From Oscillospiraceae bacterium (lineage in GTDB: Bacteria > Bacillota > Clostridia > Oscillospirales > Ruminococcaceae), in contig WQXP01000094.1 in assembly GCA_009784765.1 (NCBI GenBank), forward strand, positions 1-5,362: 5,362 nucleotides of DNA, read 5' to 3'. Both the position numbers and the translations under genes were made by a program. Shown here one piece after another: positions 1 to 4,847 of this stretch; the stretch's first letter is position 1; each line of letters starts with the position of its first letter. The notes under the pieces were generated by a model. It searched no databases. It saw nothing but the letters and a program-made list of their open reading frames with translations, and had not been told where the DNA came from.

Positions 1-1
1 A

Positions 2-985
2 CTCAAGAGCTTAGTCCCCGAAGCGCGAATCGGAATCGCCCACGGTAAGATGGAAGAACGGGAGCTTTTAGACGTCTGGCGGAAGCTTCTTGAACACGAT
101 ATTGACATATTAGTCTGCACGACGCTAATCGAAACAGGGGTAGACGTGCCGAATGTCAACACTCTGCTGATTGAAAACGCCGACCATATGGGGCTGGCGC
201 AACTCCACCAACTTCGCGGACGGGTGGGGAGGACTAATCGGCGGGCGTATGCTTATTTCATGTTTGCCCGGGGGAAGCAGGTGACGGAAATCGCCCAGAA
301 GCGGCTGAATGCCGTGCGGGAGTTTACGCAGTTCGGGGCGGGGTTCAGAATCGCTATGCGGGATTTGGAAATACGCGGTGCGGGAAGCGTTCTCGGGGAG
401 AGCCAGTCGGGGCATTTATCCGCAGTGGGGTATGAGATGTATGTGCGAATGCTCGAGGAAGCTGTGCGGGATGTAGGGCGCGGTGTCCACGCCGCGCCGG
501 ACGATAATGCTCCTGTCACAGCCTGTACTGTTGACATTAAAGTCGATGCTTTTATTCCCGATTCGTATATCTGCAATCAAACACAGCGCATTTCGGTGTA
601 CAAGAAAATTGCGGAAATCCGTGATGAAGACGATGCGGTTGATATAATCGACGAACTCACCGACAGGTATGGGGTGATTCCGCGAAGTGTTACGGGGCTG
701 ATTCAAGCGGCGCGAATCCGCAACAGCGCGAGTATGCTCGGCATTGATGAGGTGGTTCATGTTAAAGATAAGTTGACGTTTTTCTGGGAAACGCCCGACA
801 TGGCGCGGCTTGGGCGAGTTTCGCAGGAGCTTTCCCGCCGTGTCGAATTGAACATGGTTGGGCGCGTGAATGTGTCGCTGAAGTTAGGCAAAATCATGTG
901 GCGGGAGAAAGGACGCTGGCAAGAGTCAGCGGAGGTCGATGATGTTTTAGAAGCGGCTATGACTTTTTTGAAAAGTATTAGTTGA
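2..985 (+). CDS. mfd: Transcription-repair coupling factor Mfd, C-terminal part (5' end outside window)
   Basis: Mfd is a DNA translocase that pushes stalled RNA polymerase off DNA and recruits UvrA for nucleotide excision repair. The open frame runs in from the left edge, so the ATG at 50 is internal and not the start. The 327 residues present cover the second RecA-like helicase domain, the translocation module and the C-terminal TRCF domain. Seen directly: the AHGKM segment at about 41-52, helicase motif V (CTTLIETGVDVPN, about 116-154), motif VI (QLRGRVGR, 209-232), the Mfd/RecG-type segment RDLEIRGAGSVLGESQSGH (about 359-415), and the C-terminal domain from about 520 with AFIPDSYI, RISVYKKIAEI and DELTDRYG. 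These match the family order throughout and no lesion is visible. The TGA stop (983-985) lies inside the -35 box of the next promoter. Confidence 0.97.
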   Translation, partial: LKSLVPEARIGIAHGKMEERELLDVWRKLLEHDIDILVCTTLIETGVDVPNVNTLLIENADHMGLAQLHQLRGRVGRTNRRAYAYFMFARGKQVTEIAQKRLNAVREFTQFGAGFRIAMRDLEIRGAGSVLGESQSGHLSAVGYEMYVRMLEEAVRDVGRGVHAAPDDNAPVTACTVDIKVDAFIPDSYICNQTQRISVYKKIAEIRDEDDAVDIIDELTDRYGVIPRSVTGLIQAARIRNSASMLGIDEVVHVKDKLTFFWETPDMARLGRVSQELSRRVELNMVGRVNVSLKLGKIMWREKGRWQESAEVDDVLEAAMTFLKSIS

Positions 986-1010
986 CAAACGGGGATTTAT
1001 AGAGTATAAT
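982..1010 (+). promoter_or_regulatory. Consensus sigma-70/SigA promoter at the mfd stop codon
   Basis: TTGACA at 982-987 and TATAAT at 1005-1010 match both consensus hexamers at all 12 positions, with the ideal 17 bp spacer. There is no TG extended -10. A transcript would start near 1016-1018, leaving an untranslated leader of only about 17 bases before the ATG at 1034, with GGAGG at 1020-1024 nine bases upstream of it. The -35 box physically overlaps the mfd stop codon. It is the only convincing promoter found upstream of the toxin relic, the small antitoxin and the xpaC-ybjQ-telA cluster. Activity is inferred from sequence alone. Confidence 0.9.
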
Positions 1011-1033
1011 AGAAAGTGCGGAGGAAATATTCT

Positions 1034-1184
1034 ATGGTACGTATTTTTGCAGAAACGCCGACTTTTACCGAAAGTTGGCATGATTTAGGCTTAACCGATG
1101 ACGATTTGCGAGCGCATTACGGATAAAGAAAAGGCAATGTACAAAGAAATGGTGAAAACATTCAAAGAGGAGATGAGGACATGA
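1034..1184 (+). pseudogene. RelE-like toxin gene broken by an internal, frame-shifting deletion
   Basis: From the ATG at 1034 a 30-codon frame reads MVRIFAETPTFTESWHDLGL followed by TDDDLRAHYG and stops at 1124-1126. This looks like the N-terminus of RelE/HigB-type ribosome-dependent mRNA interferases (pattern: F-ET-FT--W--LGLTDDDLR). In another frame, from about 1116, the sequence reads ITDKEKAMYKEMVKTFKEEM and then RT, and stops at 1182-1184. This resembles the basic, helical C-terminus of the same family. That stop overlaps the next gene's start as ATGA, the usual coupling of toxin to antitoxin. Family members are about 105-115 residues long, so roughly 55-60 central residues, including the catalytic core, appear to be missing, and the halves are out of frame. 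The GGAGG site and the promoter remain intact. Family assignment is from remembered family patterns and not from an alignment. The alternative is a 30-residue leader peptide with chance similarity, which the ATGA overlap of the C-terminal half argues against. Confidence 0.7.
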
Positions 1185-1381
1185 GTATACACGAAAATAC
1201 CTTAAAAGGTTTACAAGAATTGGTGGAGTATGCCAAAGGCAATCTTGAATTAAGAACAACCGTTGTTGAAGTCCCTGATGACGAGGTTAATTATGATGGT
1301 TTGTTCAAAAAATTATCTGCAAATAATCGACAAAAAGTTTTGATTTATGTCAACGATTTATTGTTAGAAGAAGCGGGGTGA
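1181..1381 (+). CDS. Small antitoxin-like protein without a visible DNA-binding domain
   Basis: This encodes a 66-residue acidic, mostly helical protein. Its first half (GLQELVEYAKGN, then LRTTVVEVPDDE) resembles the N-terminus of HigA-type antitoxins that partner RelE-like toxins, where a GL-EA-EYAKG helix precedes the XRE helix-turn-helix. Here no helix-turn-helix follows. The second half (LFKKLSANNRQKVLIYVNDL, ending LLEEAG) instead resembles the short 'L-KL---NRQKVL-YV-LL' helical segment found in several small Firmicutes proteins. The start at 1181 is supported by AGGAG just upstream and by the ATGA overlap with the stop of the toxin relic. The TGA stop leaves only six bases before xpaC. 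G+C is about 34% by hand count, well below the flanking genes, which suggests acquisition from elsewhere. With its toxin broken the protein may be an orphan, may neutralise a related toxin elsewhere, or may simply be decaying. That it is a coding gene is fairly sure; the antitoxin role is inferred from position and the N-terminal pattern. Confidence 0.75.
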   Translation: MSIHENTLKGLQELVEYAKGNLELRTTVVEVPDDEVNYDGLFKKLSANNRQKVLIYVNDLLLEEAG

Positions 1382-1387
1382 AACTGT

Positions 1388-2515
1388 ATGAAAAAAAACA
1401 ACAACTACAACAATAGCGCGAAGAACACCGATATGCTTTTCGGGTTTCTTGCGATTTTCGGCTCGCTTGTTGCGCCGCTTATATTTCTGATTGCCGCTGC
1501 TTTCGCAGGCGCTGTGGAGGACGATGTGTGGCTTTTCGCACACGTTATTCTCAGCGGGCTTCTGTTTTGTGTGGTGTGGTTGGTTCACGGAATCCGCGCT
1601 ATAATTCGCGCTGACCGCTCTAAGAAGTATGCCAAGGCTTTCGGAAAATCACCGCGTGTTAAAATCGCACAGGTTATTCGCGAGGTGGGCGGAACGCTGC
1701 GCAGTGTATCGAGCGATTTGCTCATGCTGAGGGCGAGGGGCTATTTCCGCGAGATTGATTTCGACCTCAATTACAAGGAAGTAATCCTTGATAATACGGA
1801 CAAAGCCGACGAGCCGCTCCCTGCAGAGGCGGGATTTTCCGGAGAAGATGAGTGCGTCTATGAAGTTAAGTCGGAGTTTCCGCTGTGGGCTGTCGTTGTC
1901 GCGATTTCTGCTATGTTGCCTTTCGTTTCGATGAATGTGCTTGCGCTTATATTCGGGGTGGCAGTCAGCACAGGGGCGACTTTGCTTTCATTGCATTTTT
2001 TTCCGCGTCCGAAATTCTTTGTGGAGGTTAAGCGCGTTGGCACGGTATTAGTCCGCCCTGCTGCTACGGGGAATGAGGATTACGACTCGGCACGAAGCCG
2101 CATTTTCGAGAACCACAGCGAAATGCTGCGGCTTTCCCGGGAGATTCGGTCGCGCAAAATTAGGGAGCCGCTGGGGCAAATCATGAAAACCCTGTCTGAA
2201 ATAAGCGAGTATATCACGGCTAATCCTTCCAAAGCGCGGACGCTTCGCCAGTTCAGCAACTATTACCTCCCGACGACTGTGGATTTACTCAAGACTTATG
2301 AGGAGCTTGAGAGCAAGCCCGACAACCTCAAGGGTGCGAATATTGCGGAGGCTATGGTAAAAATCGAGGGCATAGTTGCGAATATGGTAGTCGTGTTCAA
2401 GCAGGAGTATGACGAGCTGTTTGTGGACAGAGCCATGGACGTTTCTGCGGAAGTCGCGGTTATGGAGAGTTTGATTAAAGAGCATAGGGAAACCGAAAAC
2501 ACAGAAAATATTTAG
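1388..2515 (+). CDS. xpaC: XpaC family membrane protein with a probable winged-helix domain
   Basis: The XpaC family is named for hydrolysis of 5-bromo-4-chloroindolyl phosphate in Bacillus; its true biochemical role is unclear, and it is commonly encoded beside TelA. The 375-residue product has two hydrophobic segments near the N-terminus (about 16-38 and 47-69) and two more in the middle (about 165-183 and 184-205). Between the pairs, residues about 78-135 hold a stretch ending SSDLLMLRARGYF, then FDLNYKEVIL. This resembles the winged-helix motif (VRKDL--MI-RGYF) known from clostridial relatives. The C-terminal XpaC domain, about 240-365, carries KARTLRQFSNYYLPTTVDLL and a helical tail with DELFVDRAMDVSAEVAVME. 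The start has a GGGGTG sequence overlapping the upstream stop. It is the first gene of a tight cluster with ybjQ and telA. The family call is firm, the winged helix probable, and a DNA- or protein-binding role for it only inferred. Confidence 0.9.
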   Translation: MKKNNNYNNSAKNTDMLFGFLAIFGSLVAPLIFLIAAAFAGAVEDDVWLFAHVILSGLLFCVVWLVHGIRAIIRADRSKKYAKAFGKSPRVKIAQVIREVGGTLRSVSSDLLMLRARGYFREIDFDLNYKEVILDNTDKADEPLPAEAGFSGEDECVYEVKSEFPLWAVVVAISAMLPFVSMNVLALIFGVAVSTGATLLSLHFFPRPKFFVEVKRVGTVLVRPAATGNEDYDSARSRIFENHSEMLRLSREIRSRKIREPLGQIMKTLSEISEYITANPSKARTLRQFSNYYLPTTVDLLKTYEELESKPDNLKGANIAEAMVKIEGIVANMVVVFKQEYDELFVDRAMDVSAEVAVMESLIKEHRETENTENI

Positions 2516-2521
2516 GGGGAA
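2513..2521 (+). repeat. TAGGGGGAA junction repeat, copy 1 (xpaC stop / ybjQ ribosome-binding site)
   Basis: The xpaC stop codon TAG is the start of TAGGGGGAA. The AGGGGG run (2514-2519) lies eight bases before the ybjQ ATG and serves as its ribosome-binding site, so termination of xpaC and initiation of ybjQ share the same bases and are probably coupled. Copies 2 and 3 are identical and follow the ybjQ and telA stops. Confidence 0.8.
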
Positions 2522-2527
2522 ATACAC

Positions 2528-2839
2528 ATGGTACTTGTAAACACAGACTACATCACGGGGAAGAACTTAGCAATCCTCGGGCTTGTAAAGGGGAGCGTTG
2601 TTCAGGCGAAACACATAGGGCGGGACATTATGGCGAGTTTCAAGACAATCGTCGGGGGCGAAATCGTGGGTTATACCGACCTCATGAACGAAGCGCGTGC
2701 AATCGCGACGCACCGAATGATAGAAGAGGCGCGTGCGATGGGTGCAGACGCAGTCGTGAATGTGCGATTCGTCTCGGCGGAGGTCATGCAGGGTTGTGCG
2801 GAGGTAATCGCTTACGGCACTGCGGCGAAGTATGTTTAG
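2528..2839 (+). CDS. ybjQ: YbjQ family (DUF74) small protein
   Basis: This 103-residue protein has the full length and sequence pattern of the YbjQ/DUF74 family, which is annotated as 'putative heavy-metal-binding' and forms small multimeric rings in known structures; no cellular role is settled. Diagnostic segments are VNTDYITGKNLAILGLVKGS near the N-terminus, HIGRDIMASFKTIVGGEI in the middle, then NEARAIATHRMIEEARAMGA, DAVVNVRF, and a C-terminal EVIAYGTAAK. No signal peptide or membrane segment is visible, so it is probably cytosolic. The ATG at 2528 has an AGGGGG site eight bases upstream, made from the end of xpaC. It sits between xpaC and telA with short gaps, so it probably acts in the same stress-response unit. 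Metal binding by this copy is not shown by any cluster of Cys or His residues. Confidence 0.95.
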   Translation: MVLVNTDYITGKNLAILGLVKGSVVQAKHIGRDIMASFKTIVGGEIVGYTDLMNEARAIATHRMIEEARAMGADAVVNVRFVSAEVMQGCAEVIAYGTAAKYV

Positions 2840-2845
2840 GGGGAA
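2837..2845 (+). repeat. TAGGGGGAA junction repeat, copy 2 (ybjQ stop)
   Basis: This is the second identical copy, formed by the ybjQ stop codon plus GGGGAA. Here it is about 40 bases before the telA ATG, too far to serve as its ribosome-binding site. A separate AAAGGAG at 2867-2873 does that job. Conservation of the sequence without that function is the odd point. Confidence 0.75.
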
Positions 2846-2883
2846 TTGACAATCAGTAACAATAACAAAGGAGAAATTCACAA

Positions 2884-4269
2884 ATGGACGGAATTAACTT
2901 GAGCTTAGACGCAAGCGAAAACACTGAAACGGCCGCAACACCGCAACCGGAAATCCCGGTGTTTGACCCGATTGCAGCAGCTCCGTCAATCGCGGACTTG
3001 ATGCAGTCTGCCGCACCTGCTGCACCGGTTTTTGAGCAGGCAACCGCGCCGGCTGCGGAAGCATCTGCTCCGCCCGCTGAACCGGTAATCGAGGTTGTAA
3101 CCGCCCCTCCGCCGACGGCTATGCCTGCTGCAGCACCGCCGGCTTTCACTGCTGTTTCGGCGAGCATTGCGCATATCCCTGACTCGGCGGGGTTGTCTGA
3201 AGCAGAACTCAAGACGATTAAAGATTTCGCGAGCAAAATCGACGTGCGAAACACGGCGCAGATTTTGCAGTATGGCGGACAGGCGCAGAAGAAAGTCTCG
3301 ACTTTTTCGGAGGCGGCTCTCGCGAATGTCAAGACCAAGGACGTGAACGAAATCGGGGATATGCTGTCGAACATGGTTATGCAGCTCCGCAGTTTTGAGA
3401 TTGAGGATTCGGGCAAGAAGAGGCTTTTCGCGAAATCACGGGACAAGATGGCACTCAAGAAAGCGGAGTTTGATACAGTCGCTAAGAATGTAGACAAAAT
3501 CACCGACGCCCTTGAAGGGCATAAGGTAACTTTGCTTAAAGACGTGCATATGCTTGACCAGATGTATGACAAAAACCTTGAGTATTACAAAGAGCTTACC
3601 ATGTATATCATCGCGGGGCGAAAGAAGCTCGAGGATATTTTAGCGAACGAACTTCCTGCGCTGCAGAAGAAGGCGATTGCGTCGGGATTGCAGGAAGATG
3701 CCCTTGAGGCGAATCATCTTGCTGATATGTGCAACCGCTTTGACAAGAAACTCCACGACCTTGAGTTGACGCGGGTTGTTTCGATTCAAATGTCGCCGCA
3801 AATCCGATTGGTTCAAAGCACCAATAATATCATGGTGGAGAAAATCCACTCTTCCATTGTCAACACGATTCCGCTGTGGAAAAACCAGATGGTTCTTGCA
3901 CTCGGAATGGCGAACACGCAAAAAGCTATTCAGACACAGCGGGCGGTTACTGATATGACTAACGAACTGCTCAAGAAGAATGCGGACTCACTGCGCTTGA
4001 ATACGATTGAGGCGGCGAAAGAGTCTGAGCGGGCAATCGTTGATATTGAAACGCTGAAGCACACCAACCAGTCGCTGATTAGCACCCTTGATGAGGTTCT
4101 GCAAATCCAGAACTCCGGGCGGGAAAAACGCCGTGAAGCTCAGGCGGAGCTGCTCAAAATTGAAGAGGAACTCAAGGCGAAACTTCTCGACATTCGCGAC
4201 GGCGGCGGGAGTACTAATCCTAACGTCGTAGTAGCAGACCCTGTCGTCCCGAAAGAGCTGACGATGTAG
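2884..4269 (+). CDS. telA: TelA family toxic-anion-resistance protein
   Basis: TelA/KlaA family proteins are linked to tellurite and other toxic-anion or envelope-stress tolerance; the mechanism is not known. The 461-residue product has a Pro/Ala-rich, probably disordered N-terminus (about 18-95) and then the complete TelA domain, about 105-440. Diagnostic segments include ILQYGGQAQKKVSTFSEAAL, HMLDQMYDKNLEYYKELTMY, DMCNRFDKKLHDLELTR, then IQMSPQIRLVQ, NTIPLWKNQMVLALGMA, and QRAVTDMTNELLKKNA. A charged helical coiled-coil tail (about 405-436) precedes a short Gly/Ser/Pro-rich C-terminus. No membrane segment is visible, so a cytosolic or membrane-peripheral location is likely, perhaps tied to XpaC. 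The ATG at 2884 follows AAAGGAG (2867-2873) at good spacing. The TAG stop is part of TAGGGGGAA, and the next gene follows after 27 bases. No lesion is visible. The family call is certain; the exact stress sensed is not given by sequence. Confidence 0.97.
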   Translation: MDGINLSLDASENTETAATPQPEIPVFDPIAAAPSIADLMQSAAPAAPVFEQATAPAAEASAPPAEPVIEVVTAPPPTAMPAAAPPAFTAVSASIAHIPDSAGLSEAELKTIKDFASKIDVRNTAQILQYGGQAQKKVSTFSEAALANVKTKDVNEIGDMLSNMVMQLRSFEIEDSGKKRLFAKSRDKMALKKAEFDTVAKNVDKITDALEGHKVTLLKDVHMLDQMYDKNLEYYKELTMYIIAGRKKLEDILANELPALQKKAIASGLQEDALEANHLADMCNRFDKKLHDLELTRVVSIQMSPQIRLVQSTNNIMVEKIHSSIVNTIPLWKNQMVLALGMANTQKAIQTQRAVTDMTNELLKKNADSLRLNTIEAAKESERAIVDIETLKHTNQSLISTLDEVLQIQNSGREKRREAQAELLKIEEELKAKLLDIRDGGGSTNPNVVVADPVVPKELTM

Positions 4270-4275
4270 GGGGAA
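4267..4275 (+). repeat. TAGGGGGAA junction repeat, copy 3 (telA stop)
   Basis: This is the third identical copy, formed by the telA stop codon plus GGGGAA. The following antitoxin gene uses its own AGGAGG (4284-4289), so this copy is not needed for its translation. All three genes of the cluster thus end in the same nine bases. Confidence 0.75.
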
Positions 4276-4293
4276 TGAAACACAGGAGGTTAT

Positions 4294-4301
4294 GTCATGA
4301 C
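4294..4301. other. Palindrome over the antitoxin start, possible operator half
   Basis: GTCATGAC is a perfect 8 bp palindrome that includes the antitoxin start codon; two more pairs (TT outside left, AA outside right) match after two mismatched positions. Ribbon-helix-helix antitoxins often bind short palindromes near their own start. An 8 bp palindrome can also arise by chance, so the functional reading is weak. Confidence 0.25.
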
Positions 4302-4551
4302 TCAAGTTAATGTTATGATTGATGAACATTTGAAGCAAAGAGCAGATATTTTGTTTGACGAACTCGGAATGAGTATGGCAACGGCATTTAATGTTTTTGT
4401 TCGTCAAGTTGTGAGGCAGGGTGGTATTCCGTTTGATATAACCACTGATGTTGACCATTTTCATAGTGCAAGCAACATGAGAGTTTTGAGGCAGTCAATT
4501 AAAGATGCAAACAATGGCAAACTGACTGAACATGAACTTATTGAGGATTAA
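4297..4551 (+). CDS. relB: RelB/DinJ family antitoxin
   Basis: This 84-residue antitoxin neutralises the toxin encoded immediately downstream and, in this family, binds its own operator as a ribbon-helix-helix dimer. The N-terminal half shows the RelB/DinJ pattern: a short strand (VNVMIDEHLK) and the helix pair around FDELGMSMATAFNVFVRQVV, ending QGGIPFDI. The C-terminal half (about 50-84) is the variable, probably unstructured toxin-wrapping segment ending TEHELIED. An AGGAGG site lies seven bases before the ATG. Only two bases separate its TAA stop from the toxin ATG, as expected for a coupled pair. G+C is about 37% by hand count against roughly 50% in telA, which suggests the module was acquired. 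There is little room for a separate promoter after telA, so transcription probably reads through from the stress cluster or starts inside telA. Confidence 0.93.
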   Translation: MTQVNVMIDEHLKQRADILFDELGMSMATAFNVFVRQVVRQGGIPFDITTDVDHFHSASNMRVLRQSIKDANNGKLTEHELIED

Positions 4552-4553
4552 AC

Positions 4554-4817
4554 ATGAAGAAGTTATGGACTGACAGAGGCCGGGACGATTATCTATACTG
4601 GCAGGGCGAAGACAGAAAGACGCTCAAAAAAATAAATGCGCTTGTAAAGGATATTGAAAGAGAGCCCTTTTCGGGGTTGGGAAAACCCGAGGCTCTTAAA
4701 CACGATTTGTCGGGTTGGTGGTCGCGCAGAATCGACGAAACAAATAGAATTGTTTATCGAGTTCAAAGCGGTAATCTTGAAATTTCACAATGTAAAGACC
4801 ATTATGACGGCAAATAA
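4554..4817 (+). CDS. yoeB: YoeB (Txe) family mRNA endonuclease toxin
   Basis: YoeB binds the ribosome and cuts mRNA in the A site, stopping translation until antitoxin is restored. At 87 residues the product is close to the E. coli protein (84), from which it differs mainly by a DGK tail. The signature WTDRGRDDYLYWQGEDR opens the protein, and PFSGLGKPEALKHDLSGWWS with RRI, then RIVYRV and CKDHY follow. The catalytic positions known from E. coli YoeB appear at the same numbers: Glu46, Arg65, His83 and Tyr84, plus the Lys49-His50 and Arg58-Arg59 basic residues. The toxin therefore looks functional. The ATG is two bases after the antitoxin stop, with only a weak GAGG inside the antitoxin end, which would keep toxin synthesis below that of antitoxin. 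The partner is RelB/DinJ rather than the YefM antitoxin of the classical E. coli pair. Confidence 0.95.
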   Translation: MKKLWTDRGRDDYLYWQGEDRKTLKKINALVKDIEREPFSGLGKPEALKHDLSGWWSRRIDETNRIVYRVQSGNLEISQCKDHYDGK

Positions 4818-4847
4818 CAACCACACAGAAAGTAGAAGCAATTTAAC

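Noticed and set aside
125..760. Several minus-strand open frames inside mfd
   Set aside because: They are opposite strongly conserved helicase motifs, have no family features, and overlap one another.
2846..2851. TTGACA just after the ybjQ stop, a possible -35 box for telA
   Set aside because: At spacings of 16-18 bp the expected -10 position is AAGGAG or similar, which is the telA ribosome-binding site and not a TATAAT-like box.
2853..3572. Long open frame on the minus strand opposite ybjQ/telA (239 codons), Ala/Ser/Gly-rich
   Set aside because: It is the mirror of the Pro/Ala-rich start of telA, has low-complexity composition and no family resemblance, and lies wholly opposite a certain gene.
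4818..4847. Possible terminator or attachment site between yoeB and the last gene
   Set aside because: The 30-base gap contains no stem-loop, T run or repeat.
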